Shown one piece after another: positions 31,421-41,524 of a stretch of DNA of 64,000 nt (its first letter is position 1; the number at the start of each line of letters is the position of its first letter). Source of the DNA: Owenweeksia sp965229445 (GTDB lineage Bacteria; Bacteroidota; Bacteroidia; Flavobacteriales; Schleiferiaceae). The stretch is taken from positions 2,232,001 through 2,296,000 of the forward strand of contig OZ245876.1 in NCBI GenBank assembly GCA_965229445.1, written 5' to 3'. The position numbers were made by a program, and so were the translations under genes. Below the pieces are notes generated by a model. It was not told the DNA's origin and ran no database searches. It saw only the letters and a program-made list of their open reading frames with translations.

Positions 31421-33424
31421 ATGCCTAGAATACCTTCATTTCTTGGATTCGTAATTATTCTTGCTTCAGTGCTGCTGATATCTGGAATCTATGGGTATCA
31501 CCACAAAGTAAACCAGGCGCCTCAATCTGTACATCATTGGCGCCAATCAGATTGTGCTTCAATTACTTACAACTATTATAAGTACCAATACCCTCCTAGT
31601 CAACCTCACACCTCCGGACTGGTCAGTGATACCGGAAAAAGTGCGCTCAACCTTCCCAGCGAAATTCCTTTTTACTATTGGGGAATAGCACAACTGTACA
31701 AAGTTTTTGGACCCGATGAGGCCATTCTGCGTGCCACAAACACCATCCTCTTTTTATCGGGGCTGGTGGCCCTTATCTACAGCTTATGGCTCATATCGGC
31801 CAATTTTCTTTGGTCACTGCTGGGTGGATTAATGCTGTTCACTTCCCCGGTTTTAGTTTACTATGGAAATAATTTCCTGAGTAATTCGCCAGCTCTGGGG
31901 ATGGCCTTAATAGCTCTGGCGCTCTTTTTGCAATTCTTTAATACTGGTAAAAAACATTACTGGTGGTTCAGCGTGCTGTTTTTTCTTTTTGCAGGGTCAT
32001 TGAAATTGCCAGGCTTGTTTTTGTTTTTTGCGATAGTTGGCGCATCACTAATTTTCCGTCGCGAAACTAAACTACTGCAGCTGACTGATATCCTTATCTC
32101 ACTGGCAGTCGTTCTCATACCCGTTTTTAGCTGGGCAATTTATGCGCGAATCACCAACGAGGCTCATCATACGGTTTACTTTTCGACCACCATTTTTCCA
32201 CTTTGGGAACTGACAGTTGATGAAATAAGATATATACTTTCAGAAATAAAAAAGCTGTGGCTGAAGGACTATGGTCATTGGAGTTTCTTACTCTTTTTCC
32301 TCTTACTTCTCCTAGGCACTCTTAGATCCGGAAGCAATAAGGATGTGAAATGGACAAAAATTATATCCCTATTAGTCTTGGGTATGGTGCTTTTTGCCAT
32401 GCTACAATTTTATACCTTCATGCAACATGATTACTACTTAATCAATATGTACATTCTAGCAGCGGTGGCCTTAGCTGCCTTTAGTTGGAGATACAAAAAT
32501 ACCCAGCTACTTCGGTCGCCTATACTCCTAGCCGGAATGGCAATCCTGCTTGCATTCAATGTCCACTATGCTTCTGCGCGTCATGAATTTAGGTATACTG
32601 GCTTCCACAACAGCTTTCATCACACCAATCCCCTCCTCTACGATAGTTTTGACCAATGGCTGACGGATCAGAATATCGCAAGTACCGACAGCCTAATTTT
32701 TATTGGTGATGACAGTCATACCAGTCTATATCTGATGAGAAGATTCGGCTGGACCACTCATAAAATGGCTTTTAAGGATACTTCACGCAGCATTTACTTC
32801 AATCGCGATTCAGTCGGGGTCTCTCGTTGCATGGAATTAGGTGCCGATTATTTGGTTCTTCCCAATTGGCGGGATTTATATGGCAGCAGATCCTACCTGG
32901 TGCCGTTTGCGAAACACTTACAGGCACGACATGGCGAATTGATGGTTTTTGACTTACAGGATGAAGAGCGGAATTTCACCCTTCCGGACAAAGTCCTGAG
33001 AAATGAAATCCGCCTTGAGCCCGATTCCATGATCTCACAGAGTGAAAGAACGCCACCCATCGTAAACCATGAGGCCATTACCGGCAATGCCGCTTTTAAA
33101 ATTGGATCTGAGGATGTTTATAGCCTAAGCACTGATATTGATGACCTTTCCGCGGGTATGACGATAGAGTTTAGCGTCTGGATAAAGACTAATCCTGAAA
33201 GAAAGTTGATCCCGGTTATTTCATCGCTAGAACCTGGACTGATGTTTACCGAAGTGGCTGAAAGCATTCAAGAAAAGGGTAGCTGGCGAAGGCTAAAAAC
33301 GGAATATCTGGTTACTACTCAAGTGGCAAAATCTGGCGTTCGCTGCTTTATCTGGAACCCTGAAGCGAGTGAAGCATCCATCGATGATTTGCGAATAAAG
33401 GTTTACCATCCTTTGACCTATTGA
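31421..33424 (+). CDS. GT-C type (ArnT/PMT-like) membrane glycosyltransferase
   Basis: 667 residues. An N-terminal helix is followed by the first extracytoplasmic loop with VHHWRQSDCASITYNYYKY (residues ~38-57), where an acidic residue near helix 1 is the GT-C catalytic position. About ten further helices extend to ~residue 385. The C-terminal ~280 residues are soluble and beta-rich, and the part from ~540 (ITGNAAFKIGSEDVYSLSTD) looks like a carbohydrate-binding jelly roll. It likely transfers a sugar from a polyprenyl-phosphate donor on the periplasmic side. The acceptor is unknown. Confidence 0.7.
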   Translation: MPRIPSFLGFVIILASVLLISGIYGYHHKVNQAPQSVHHWRQSDCASITYNYYKYQYPPSQPHTSGLVSDTGKSALNLPSEIPFYYWGIAQLYKVFGPDEAILRATNTILFLSGLVALIYSLWLISANFLWSLLGGLMLFTSPVLVYYGNNFLSNSPALGMALIALALFLQFFNTGKKHYWWFSVLFFLFAGSLKLPGLFLFFAIVGASLIFRRETKLLQLTDILISLAVVLIPVFSWAIYARITNEAHHTVYFSTTIFPLWELTVDEIRYILSEIKKLWLKDYGHWSFLLFFLLLLLGTLRSGSNKDVKWTKIISLLVLGMVLFAMLQFYTFMQHDYYLINMYILAAVALAAFSWRYKNTQLLRSPILLAGMAILLAFNVHYASARHEFRYTGFHNSFHHTNPLLYDSFDQWLTDQNIASTDSLIFIGDDSHTSLYLMRRFGWTTHKMAFKDTSRSIYFNRDSVGVSRCMELGADYLVLPNWRDLYGSRSYLVPFAKHLQARHGELMVFDLQDEERNFTLPDKVLRNEIRLEPDSMISQSERTPPIVNHEAITGNAAFKIGSEDVYSLSTDIDDLSAGMTIEFSVWIKTNPERKLIPVISSLEPGLMFTEVAESIQEKGSWRRLKTEYLVTTQVAKSGVRCFIWNPEASEASIDDLRIKVYHPLTY

Positions 33425-33477
33425 GCTATGAATGTAGCATTTAACTACTTTTAGACTTTAACATGGAGATACGCTAA

Positions 33478-35082
33478 ATGAAGCTGGCTGCCAGAGTTAT
33501 ATTGATAGTAGTTATTCTATTAACCCTGATCGGATTTATTCTAAATTTTGTTCTGGAAAATCGCATCGATGAGTTGTTGCGTTCAAGAATTAATAATCAA
33601 CTGGGTGAAGAATTTGAGTTTGATTTCCGGAAGAGCAATCTAAGTTTATTTGAAAACGACTTCAGAATTTATAATGTGGTGGTATCACGAAGCGATAGTG
33701 ATTCCTTAAAATGGCAGTTTGAGGTTGAGGAGCTAAAACTTACCGGATTCAAAGCCTTATCCTTTCTACAAGACGGATCTATCAGCACGGACTCTATCCA
33801 CATTAACCAGCCTGCTCTGAATGTGTACAAACTAGACTTAAAACCGAAATCTGAACGAAAACTCAGCATCAACGATACGGCGGAAGACATCAATTTTAAA
33901 ATTAAACACATTCGGATATCGGAAGCTAGCGTGTTACTGGATCCACCAGGGCCTGAGCTGCTAAAATCGGGCTTAGAGGTAGATATTAAGGGCGTAAATT
34001 TTCAGGGTAATATTTTAGATGTCGCTGACCGTCTGGCCAGCTTGGAAGTCCATCTGCCGAACATTACTTATGTGACTCCTGATTCCGTATACACCCTGAC
34101 GGCGCAAGCATTAAACATCTCTTTTACGGATAGTTTGGTTCGTGTGGATAGCTTAAAGGTGAAGAACAACATTGGGTTGACTGAATTCAGCAGGTTTATG
34201 ACATGGCGCAAGGGCTTGTTTGACATTGAGGTTCCAGAGATGCAAATGAGCCTGCCGAGGCCTTATCAAGACTCTGGCTGGACCGTTTCTCATCTTTCAT
34301 TAAACAATCCGGTCATCAAGATAATGAAAGACATGCGGTTTCCTCTGCCAGACAGAAAAACAGAGTTGCCACAAGAACAGTTAAGATCATTGGGGTTAAA
34401 ATTTAAGGTTGATAGTCTAAACCTAAACGATGCCCAGCTAGAGCTTATCACCAGGGTAAGCGGTAGCAGCACTTCAGACCTGGTAATCACAGACATAAAA
34501 GGCGTGTTGTATAGCTTGCAAAACTTCAATTATTCTGAGCCAGCTTATCAGCTTTACGCCGATGGCAAACTGATGGGAAAAGCAGATTTACACGCCAATA
34601 TTACTTATCTGTATGGTGAATTAAATCCCTTTCATTTAAATGGAAAGGTAGAGGATATTAAACTTGAATTCCTCGATCATTACTTGCGGCGACAGGTTGG
34701 GGTTGCCATAGCCAGTGGCAAGCTAGACGGCATTAAATTCGATATGAAAGGCAACCACAACGGTATCTTCGGGGAGGTGGAGTTCCTCTATCACGACCTT
34801 AGAATCCATATTGTGGATAAGGACACGGATGAAGATAAGGTGTTTCTAAATATCCTTAGTGATTCTGCTGGTGATCTCTTCTTTTATCGTGAAAACCCCC
34901 ATAAAAATAAGTTGCGGCTTGGCCGGTTTAATGTTGAGCGCGATGTAAGAAAAGGCTTCATTTCGCAATGGGTTGACGGTATGATGCAGGGAATCGTGAA
35001 TAGTATCACTAAAAAAGAGGTTGACTTGAAACTCTCGCAGGAGAAGAATTCCAAACAGAAGAAAAAACATCACTCCAGGTAA
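33478..35082 (+). CDS. AsmA/DUF748-like membrane-anchored protein
   Basis: 534 residues with one N-terminal membrane helix (VILIVVILLTLIGFILNFVL) and a long beta-repeat region (IYNVVVSRSDSDSLKWQFEV, LDSLHINQPALNVYKLDL-like strands). This is the pattern of AsmA-like proteins that form bridge-like grooves for lipid transport between membranes. The C terminus is highly basic (KKEVDLKLSQEKNSKQKKKH). The conserved hallmark of the family is general, so the assignment is by architecture. It resembles the protein at 50150-51202 in layout. A convergent terminator lies after it. Confidence 0.6.
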   Translation: MKLAARVILIVVILLTLIGFILNFVLENRIDELLRSRINNQLGEEFEFDFRKSNLSLFENDFRIYNVVVSRSDSDSLKWQFEVEELKLTGFKALSFLQDGSISTDSIHINQPALNVYKLDLKPKSERKLSINDTAEDINFKIKHIRISEASVLLDPPGPELLKSGLEVDIKGVNFQGNILDVADRLASLEVHLPNITYVTPDSVYTLTAQALNISFTDSLVRVDSLKVKNNIGLTEFSRFMTWRKGLFDIEVPEMQMSLPRPYQDSGWTVSHLSLNNPVIKIMKDMRFPLPDRKTELPQEQLRSLGLKFKVDSLNLNDAQLELITRVSGSSTSDLVITDIKGVLYSLQNFNYSEPAYQLYADGKLMGKADLHANITYLYGELNPFHLNGKVEDIKLEFLDHYLRRQVGVAIASGKLDGIKFDMKGNHNGIFGEVEFLYHDLRIHIVDKDTDEDKVFLNILSDSAGDLFFYRENPHKNKLRLGRFNVERDVRKGFISQWVDGMMQGIVNSITKKEVDLKLSQEKNSKQKKKHHSR

Positions 35083-35118
35083 GGGCGCCAGCTAAGATTC
35101 CTAATTGTTCACAAACTA

Positions 35119-35146
35119 AAAAACCCCGGCCTTTCGACCAGGGTTT
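35119..35146. terminator. Convergent terminator between the AsmA-like gene and ahpC
   Basis: AAACCC-C-GG pairs with CC-A-GGGTTT around a short loop, with an A-rich tract on the left that reads as a T-tract on the minus strand. It can therefore serve the minus-strand ahpC transcript as well. Confidence 0.7.
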
Positions 35147-35167
35147 AAGAATATAAGGGAATGCCTA

Positions 35168-35797
35168 TTAATGAGTACTCAAATACTCGGCCACTCCGTC
35201 GTGAGATTCTGCCATCGCATCCTGACCTTCGTCCCAGTTTGCTGGACAAACCTCTCCATTTTCTTCGTGAAACTGCAAGGCCTTCACCATACGCAGTGCT
35301 TCGGAAACATTCCGTCCCAGTGGCAAGTCATTAACCAATTGATGACGAACAATCTGATCTTTGTCAATTAGAAACAGGCCGCGGTAAGCGATCATCTCTC
35401 CATCTGATTTCAGCTCATCATTATCATCGTAATAATAGCTGCCATCCAACACATCATAATTTGTGGCAATAGTTTTGTTGGTGTCTGCCACAATTGGATA
35501 GGTAATGCCTTTAATACCACCATGCTCCTTAGGTACCTGAAGCCATCCCCAATGAGATTCCTCGGTATCTGTTGATACAGCTACCAACTCTGTTCCTAAT
35601 TTTTCAAATTCCGACTTCATGTCCTGAAAAGCGTGAAGCTCTGTAGGACAAACGAAGGTGAAATCCTTGGGGTAGAAGAAAAGGACTACGTACCTGCCGG
35701 CAAACTGTTCCAGCGTAAAATTATCTACGATCTCTCCGCCATTCACCACTGCCTTGGAGGTGAACTGAGGCGCTTTTTTCCCTACTAGTACTGCCAT
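35168..35797 (-). CDS. ahpC: Typical 2-Cys peroxiredoxin
   Basis: The 209-residue protein has the peroxidatic Cys50 in FTFVCPTELHAF and the resolving Cys (~184) in GEVCPANWDEG. The core blocks are VVLFFYPKDFTF and HWGWLQVPKEHGGI. It reduces hydrogen peroxide and organic hydroperoxides in the cytoplasm. AhpF or a thioredoxin partner is not in the window. It is a single gene; no clear OxyR site or -7 box could be assigned. Confidence 0.93.
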   Translation of the reverse strand: MAVLVGKKAPQFTSKAVVNGGEIVDNFTLEQFAGRYVVLFFYPKDFTFVCPTELHAFQDMKSEFEKLGTELVAVSTDTEESHWGWLQVPKEHGGIKGITYPIVADTNKTIATNYDVLDGSYYYDDNDELKSDGEMIAYRGLFLIDKDQIVRHQLVNDLPLGRNVSEALRMVKALQFHEENGEVCPANWDEGQDAMAESHDGVAEYLSTH

Positions 35798-35942
35798 TGT
35801 GTAATCTTTAAATTATAAACGTTATATGATTTAACTATTGAATTCTTATTTTAATAAACAAAGCAAATATAGTCATTGCCCGCCCAGCAAAATTACGCGG
35901 TGGATTAGAATTATCTATAAGCATATAAGCACATCTTAAATA

Positions 35943-36644
35943 CTAATGCGAAACCGTGAACCACGCCACAAAAACAGCCAGAAGAATGGTAATAAACTTC
36001 TTGAAATGAAAGTGATGTGACTGGCTGCTCTCAAACAAAATGGTGGTAGAGATATGAAGAAATAAACCGAGTGTAAGTGCGGTCAATTCCCGATAATACT
36101 TTTGAAAAAACTCGAGCTGATCACCCAGGAAAACCCCCAGAGGAGCGATCAGGGCGAAGAGCAGTATTACCACCAGCACTTTTGATTGACGTTGGAGCAC
36201 TTCCGCCAGCATCGTGTATAGAATTAGGCTAACCGGAAGCTTGTGGATTACAATTCCCCACAAAAGGGCATCCCTGCTGAGCTCTTCGTGATGAGCCCCA
36301 ACCGGTAGGCTCTCCAGCAAGGCATGTATAAACAAACTGGCTATTATGGTAATGGGAATACCGCGCTTCTGGAACCATTCTACATGACTGTGCCCATGTT
36401 CAATACCTTTACTGAATACTTCCAGTACCAGTTGAATGAAAAAACCGCCCATAATCCATAAACCGATGCTGTGGTCATGAAATTCATAAATCTCAGGCAA
36501 GAGATGAAACACCCCAATGCTAAGAAGATAGGCTCCACTGAAGGTAAGGAGAAACTTTACCTGGAAGTTCTTAAGTCCCTTTAATAGCATGCCCAACACC
36601 GCTCCGCCTATAACTGATGCGATGAGAATTATATAGGTACTCAT
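35943..36644 (-). CDS. ZIP family divalent metal transporter
   Basis: 233 residues with about eight membrane helices. The binuclear metal site is seen as HALLESLPVGAHHEELSRDA (helix 4: H..xE) and GIVIHKLPVSLILY (helix 5: HKxP). A His-rich loop, GIEHGHSHVEW, lies between helices 3 and 4, as usual for zinc/iron importers of the ZIP family. It overlaps the methyltransferase gene by 4 bases and is the last gene of a minus-strand run. Confidence 0.88.
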   Translation of the reverse strand: MSTYIILIASVIGGAVLGMLLKGLKNFQVKFLLTFSGAYLLSIGVFHLLPEIYEFHDHSIGLWIMGGFFIQLVLEVFSKGIEHGHSHVEWFQKRGIPITIIASLFIHALLESLPVGAHHEELSRDALLWGIVIHKLPVSLILYTMLAEVLQRQSKVLVVILLFALIAPLGVFLGDQLEFFQKYYRELTALTLGLFLHISTTILFESSQSHHFHFKKFITILLAVFVAWFTVSH

Positions 36645-37378
36645 AATTTGTCTGCTATTATAATCAGTCTCTCAGATGTTAAAGCATCATAAGCCTGAAG
36701 ATTAAAATCGCCAAAACATTTCCTGATACTAAGACCTGCTTCGCGCATCATAGACGCAAAAGAAGCTTTATTTAGTAACTGAACTCTTTCTTCAAACATA
36801 AAATGCTCTTCAGCATCTTGAATTGAGATTTCCTTTATTATAAAGTCCTCTCGCATAAAGCGTCGTACCTTAAATTTTACACCCTCCTGAATCAGTTCTT
36901 CTTCATCTTCTAAACCCGACTGCAGCTTTTCCACATTCATAAAATCGAGCACCAGCACCCCCCCTTCCTTCAAGGAATTGGCTATATTTTTAAGCGCCTT
37001 AACACTTTGCTTTCTCGTATCAAAATAACCAAAACTCGTGAAGAGATTAAAAACAATATCATAGAGGCTATCCCCCAGATGATCAGACATATCGCCTTGT
37101 AAAAAGCGTAGCTTTTCGGTGGCAAAATCTTGGGCAAACTTTACATTATTGACACTGAGGTCAATTCCCGTTACCCTTAAATTATACTCGCTCAATTTCC
37201 GGGCATGTCGGCCTCTACCACATCCCAAATCCATGACATGACAGGTATCCTTGGGTTGTAAATAATCAACCAGATTAGCTATGAAATTATGGGCTTCATG
37301 CTCATCGCGATACCTATAAAGCTTATGGTAATACTCCGTATTAAACCATGACTTATACCATGCATTGCCTGTATTCAT
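36641..37378 (-). CDS. Class I SAM-dependent methyltransferase
   Basis: A 245-residue Rossmann methyltransferase with motif I VMDLGCGRGRHARKLSEY (~residues 50-67), the acidic GIDLSVNNVKFAQ and LYDIVFNLFTSFGYF. The pattern matches small-molecule methyltransferases of the Methyltransf_25 group; the substrate is unknown. It lies 6 bp after the TauE gene and is coupled to the ZIP gene. Confidence 0.85.
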   Translation of the reverse strand: MNTGNAWYKSWFNTEYYHKLYRYRDEHEAHNFIANLVDYLQPKDTCHVMDLGCGRGRHARKLSEYNLRVTGIDLSVNNVKFAQDFATEKLRFLQGDMSDHLGDSLYDIVFNLFTSFGYFDTRKQSVKALKNIANSLKEGGVLVLDFMNVEKLQSGLEDEEELIQEGVKFKVRRFMREDFIIKEISIQDAEEHFMFEERVQLLNKASFASMMREAGLSIRKCFGDFNLQAYDALTSERLIIIADKL

Positions 37379-37384
37379 GTTCGG

Positions 37385-38173
37385 CTAATTTCCGAATAGT
37401 TGCATAATTATAAGGTGTATTCGCAATAAGAACACAGACGATGTACTGAGGATAATAATCAACAGCCATCTGATAATTAGGTTGGCGCGGGGCATAAATA
37501 GAATATAACGAGCGCCTATAAAGGCTCCAATTCCCTGACCCAGAGCTAATAGTAAGCCGGGAACCCACTCAATATCTCCACTGTAAATGAACACTGCAAA
37601 AGCGGGTAGAACAAATGTTAAAGCCAACATCAGCTTAACAATATTTGCGTCTCTTAAGCTATACTGCGCTACCAAAACCAATACCGATAGCAGCATAATA
37701 CCGATTCCCATCTGCAAAAATCCCCCGTAAAGGGCAATTAGAAAAATAAGTATCCAATTGAGAAAGGTTTTATGAGTCTTGCTGGTATTGGTTTGTCGGG
37801 CCCACTTTTTTGGGTTGGTTATCATCGTAATTAACAAGACCAGCATCACAAGCCCAATAATGGTTCTCAGTGCGTTCGGATCAACCTCCACTGCAATGAA
37901 CGCACCGATAATCGATCCAATGATAGAAGGAATCAGAAACCACAGGCCATCAGAAAGAAGAAAACGTGTTCTGGGTGTGCGTCGCAGACTTCCAACCGCG
38001 GTAAGGGTTTGGGCGGCAGCACCAATTCTGTTCGTAGCATTCGCCACATCGGCCGGCAAACCGGTAAATATTAATAGCGATAAGGTAATCGCTGAGCCAT
38101 TTCCAGCCAGAGTATTGATAATACCGGCCGCTATTCCGCCGATAATTAAGTATATGTATTCCCAGGCTTCCAA
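37385..38173 (-). CDS. TauE/SafE family anion exporter
   Basis: A 262-residue protein with ~8 helices. It has the TauE repeats GGIAAGIINTLAGNGSAITL (family GGGxxxG-like start) and YGGFLQMGIGIMLLSVLVL in the second half. Members export sulfite, sulfoacetate or related C1-2 sulfonates. The substrate cannot be fixed here. It lies 28 bp after the symporter gene, probably in the same transcript. Confidence 0.85.
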   Translation of the reverse strand: MEAWEYIYLIIGGIAAGIINTLAGNGSAITLSLLIFTGLPADVANATNRIGAAAQTLTAVGSLRRTPRTRFLLSDGLWFLIPSIIGSIIGAFIAVEVDPNALRTIIGLVMLVLLITMITNPKKWARQTNTSKTHKTFLNWILIFLIALYGGFLQMGIGIMLLSVLVLVAQYSLRDANIVKLMLALTFVLPAFAVFIYSGDIEWVPGLLLALGQGIGAFIGARYILFMPRANLIIRWLLIIILSTSSVFLLRIHLIIMQLFGN

Positions 38174-38201
38174 ATTTTCCGTTACAATTATAGGTAGGCG
38201 A

Positions 38202-39989
38202 TTATGTAATCTCGGCCTTCTTCATACCCCATCTAAGAACCAAAAAGCTTAAGATAGCGGATATCAGAAATACCCAAAATAGATTCCAAAAATTCAGGAT
38301 CCAGTAACCTATGAAAAACAAGATGCTATAAACCATTACAACTCCGCTTATCCAACTCACAAAGAGGTAGATCATCTTGCTTTCCTTTCGCTTCATATGA
38401 CTAAAAGGCCTCCAGAGGCCACCTGGCTGTACCCTTTTATAAAAGGCCTCTAGTACTTCCATATCTGTTGGTGAACTAAGAAAAGTAGCCACCAACCAAG
38501 CGATCGTTGTGAATGCAACCGTAAATATGAATGATCCATTTTGTAGAAAGAAAGACTCCGGTAAATAATTGGGAAGCACATAGTTGGCGATGAGGAGCCC
38601 GACAACCGGTGCAAGCGTGGCCACCAGCTCACTCCAGGCATTTATACGCCACCAATACCATCTCAGTACTAATACCATCCCTAAACCGGCACCACTGGCA
38701 ATCAGAAACTGTGCGGCACTATCGATCATGGTAATCTGTGAGGTAGTAAACAAGGCTATCAGCATGATTATCAGCGTAATAACCTTCCCTGCTTTAACAT
38801 AATGGTTCTGAGCCTGTCGCTCATCCTCAAAATCATCCGACCGCCTCATAAAGCGTCTGTAAAGATCATTGGTCAAATAACTGGAACCCCAATTTAGTTG
38901 TGTAGAAATCGTACTCATGTAGGCAGAAAGAAAACCCACAAACAATAAACCTTTGATGCCATCTGGCAGATAATCTCTCATTACCATAATAAAGCCTTTG
39001 CGGGATTCCTCTATCGGTAAATCGGGGTAAAGAACTAAAGCACACAAGCCTACAATGATCCAGGGCCAAGGCCGCAGTGCATAATGGGCTATTTGAAAGA
39101 ACAAGCTGGAGAAAACCGCATTTTTCTCGTCCTTGGCACTCATCATCCTCTGAGAAATATAGCCTCCGCCGCCCGGTTCATTTCCAGGGTACCAGCTTGC
39201 CCACCATTGCAGTCCGATATACGAGAAAAAGGCGCCAGCACTTAATGAAAAGGTGCCCACTGCAATTTGACCGCTGCCAATCTCGGGAAAGAGATTCAAC
39301 CGCCAGGCGGGTAACTTGGCCTTTAATCCTTCTACACCGCCTACTTCAGGCGCATTTAACACGATCACCGCCAAAATAATACATCCGGCCATGGCAATAA
39401 TAAACTGCACAAAATCAGTCATGGCAATGCCGAGTAAACCGGCTACTGAACTATACAAAGCCACCAAAACCATGCAAGCAGCAGTCACCCAAAAAGCGGT
39501 GAGATATGGAACTTCAAAAAACACTTCGATAATAGATATCAGGGCTGCGTTGACCCAACCGATAATCACCACATTGAGAAATAAGCCCAGGTAGACGGAC
39601 TTAACTCCACGTAGCCAGCGAGCTACCGCTCCGCTATACCGCAACTCGAGCAACTCCAATTCCGTTAATATTTCCGCCCTGCGCCACATACGGGCAAAAA
39701 AGAAGGTAGTAAGCATGCCTCCTATCAACATATTCCACCACAGCCAATTACCAGAAATACCATGCTGGGCAATTTTTTCGGTAACCCATAAGGGTGTATC
39801 AGCGGCAAAGGTGGTTGCCACCATGCTAACCCCAGCGATATACCAGGGCAGATTTCTACCGCCGAGGAAAAAAGCCGTTAAGCTGCTACCGGCTTTTTTT
39901 CTGAAACTTAAGCCTATAAATACAAACAGGACCAGAAAAAAAATCACCACCACCCAGTCCAATGTTGCAAGATTGGCCATACTTCGCAT
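38202..39989 (-). CDS. Sodium:solute symporter family protein
   Basis: A 595-residue SSS protein with ~13-14 helices. It starts with a periplasmic N-terminal segment and helix 1 (WVVVIFFLVLFVFIGLSF). The SSS-typical GGRNLPWYIAGVSMVATTFA follows, then GLLFVGFLSAYMSTISTQLNWGS in two parts, whose Ser/Thr residues shape the Na2 site. The substrate is probably a sugar or organic acid. The ATG at 39980 (fourth codon) is an equally possible start. It is divergent from a small lipoprotein gene. Confidence 0.88.
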   Translation of the reverse strand: MRSMANLATLDWVVVIFFLVLFVFIGLSFRKKAGSSLTAFFLGGRNLPWYIAGVSMVATTFAADTPLWVTEKIAQHGISGNWLWWNMLIGGMLTTFFFARMWRRAEILTELELLELRYSGAVARWLRGVKSVYLGLFLNVVIIGWVNAALISIIEVFFEVPYLTAFWVTAACMVLVALYSSVAGLLGIAMTDFVQFIIAMAGCIILAVIVLNAPEVGGVEGLKAKLPAWRLNLFPEIGSGQIAVGTFSLSAGAFFSYIGLQWWASWYPGNEPGGGGYISQRMMSAKDEKNAVFSSLFFQIAHYALRPWPWIIVGLCALVLYPDLPIEESRKGFIMVMRDYLPDGIKGLLFVGFLSAYMSTISTQLNWGSSYLTNDLYRRFMRRSDDFEDERQAQNHYVKAGKVITLIIMLIALFTTSQITMIDSAAQFLIASGAGLGMVLVLRWYWWRINAWSELVATLAPVVGLLIANYVLPNYLPESFFLQNGSFIFTVAFTTIAWLVATFLSSPTDMEVLEAFYKRVQPGGLWRPFSHMKRKESKMIYLFVSWISGVVMVYSILFFIGYWILNFWNLFWVFLISAILSFLVLRWGMKKAEIT

Positions 39990-40008
39990 TTTAGATGAAG
40001 CGAATATC

Positions 40009-40016
40009 TAAATTTG
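40009..40016 (+). promoter_or_regulatory. -7 box TAAATTTG immediately before the lipoprotein gene
   Basis: A perfect TAnnTTTG ends 6 bases before ATG 40023, so the transcript would start at or next to the start codon (leaderless). The TTG at 40014 lies inside the box and is rejected as a start. Confidence 0.5.
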
Positions 40017-40022
40017 CCCACT

Positions 40023-40370
40023 ATGAAATTTAGCGTCTTTATATCTATTGTACTGTTCTTGTTGTTAGTAACCTCCTGTGAAACCACAGAGCCAAAGTCT
40101 GAAGACCCATACCTAGTGTCGAGCGAGATATTCTATTCCAGGATAGGCAGCAAACAAGCCTATGGCGTTCAACTGCGATTATCTGCTGATAAAAAGACCT
40201 ATGTGAAGTACGCCATAGAATTGAAGGTAAATGAACAGGTTTGGCTCGACACACTCAGCCTCGAAATACCCGGTGGAGATACTCTAGAATCTGAATTGGT
40301 ATTTTCAGGGTCGAAAGTGGAAGAGGATGATCTAGTAGAGCTTAACTTAACCGCGATCCCAATTGAATAA
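40023..40370 (+). CDS. Small lipoprotein of unknown function
   Basis: A 115-residue protein with signal peptide and lipobox VTSC (KFSVFISIVLFLLLVTSCET). The mature part is ~95 residues, acidic, with beta-strand propensity (QLRLSADKKTYVKYAIELKV). I see no family. The stop overlaps the TTG start of the RNA methyltransferase gene. Confidence 0.65.
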   Translation: MKFSVFISIVLFLLLVTSCETTEPKSEDPYLVSSEIFYSRIGSKQAYGVQLRLSADKKTYVKYAIELKVNEQVWLDTLSLEIPGGDTLESELVFSGSKVEEDDLVELNLTAIPIE

Positions 40371-41523
40371 TAATTTTGAAATGCTGGCCAAGTGCCTGTC
40401 TGGCACAGAAGATGTACTCGCCAAAGAATTGCGCGAGCTGGGGGCAATGGAAATTGAAAAGGTCAACCGCGGGGTGCGTTTTAAAGGCGATGCCGGCTTT
40501 TTGTACAAAGCCAATATATGGTTGCATACAGCCTTGCGAATATTACGCCCCATAGAATATTTCAAAGCCAGAAACGAAGATGAAATATACCGAAAGCTAT
40601 TGCGCCTTCCGTGGGAAAATTACTTTGATGTTGAAAATACCATCATGGTGAAGGCAAATGTCTTTGCCCCTCACATTCGCAACAGTCTGTATTTGAGTCA
40701 GCGGGTAAAGGATGCTATTGCGGATCGCTTTCGTGAAAAAACGGGTCGGCGGCCTTCAGTGAACAAAGAGCAACCTGATATCGTGATAGATGTGCATGTT
40801 GCCCGTGAAAGGGTAATCATCTCTCTAGACAGTTCTGGAGAAAGTTTACACAAAAGAGGTTACCGCGAAGAAACTGGCAGAGCACCGCTGAGTGAGGTTT
40901 TGGCGGCATGTATTCTAAAACTTGCAGATTGGGATGGCCTGAAACACCTGGTTGATCCTATGTGTGGCTCAGGTACATTTTTAGTTGAAGCGGCCTTAAT
41001 GGCACATAATATTCCCCCGGGAGTGTTTCGCGATAATTTTTGTTTTAAAAATTGGAAAGACTTTGATGAGGAACTCTTCAAGCTGATTTTTGAAAAGGCA
41101 TTGGAGAAGGAAAAGAACTTTCACTACAGCATCACAGGTTTTGATCAGGATTCTCGCTCGGTCTTGAAAGCACGTCATAATCTAAAGAAATCCTTGCTCA
41201 ATGATCAGGTAAAAACGGAAAAAATGAATTTTCTGGCGATTCCAAATGACCGCCATTTTAAAACACCAGGACTGTTAATCGTCAATCCGCCTTATGGAGA
41301 AAAAATGGAAGCCGATATTCCAGCCTTATATGCCGGTATTGGCGATTCCTTAAAACAACATTTCGCGGGATACGAAGCCTGGATATTTACGGCCAGTCAG
41401 GAAGGTCTGAAACACATTGGTCTGAGAGCTTCTAAAAAGATTCCCTTAAAAAACGGAAAACTAGATTGTTGGTTGGTAAAATATGAGCTATATGAAGGAA
41501 GCCGCAAAGATCATCCAGACTAG
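40363..41523 (+). CDS. THUMP-type RNA methyltransferase (RlmL N-domain/YpsC family)
   Basis: The 386 residues comprise a THUMP-like N-terminal domain (~residues 5-160: GTEDVLAKELRELGAMEIEKVNRGVRF) and a C-terminal N2-guanine methyltransferase. The SAM motif is LVDPMCGSGTFLVEAALMAH and the catalytic NPPYGEKM is near residue 308. It is predicted to methylate the exocyclic amine of a guanosine in 23S rRNA. The start is uncertain: TTG 40363 overlaps the lipoprotein gene by 8 bases; ATG 40381 gives 380 residues and matches family starts equally. A convergent gene ends 1 bp away. Confidence 0.88.
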   Translation: MNNNFEMLAKCLSGTEDVLAKELRELGAMEIEKVNRGVRFKGDAGFLYKANIWLHTALRILRPIEYFKARNEDEIYRKLLRLPWENYFDVENTIMVKANVFAPHIRNSLYLSQRVKDAIADRFREKTGRRPSVNKEQPDIVIDVHVARERVIISLDSSGESLHKRGYREETGRAPLSEVLAACILKLADWDGLKHLVDPMCGSGTFLVEAALMAHNIPPGVFRDNFCFKNWKDFDEELFKLIFEKALEKEKNFHYSITGFDQDSRSVLKARHNLKKSLLNDQVKTEKMNFLAIPNDRHFKTPGLLIVNPPYGEKMEADIPALYAGIGDSLKQHFAGYEAWIFTASQEGLKHIGLRASKKIPLKNGKLDCWLVKYELYEGSRKDHPD

Positions 41524-41524
41524 C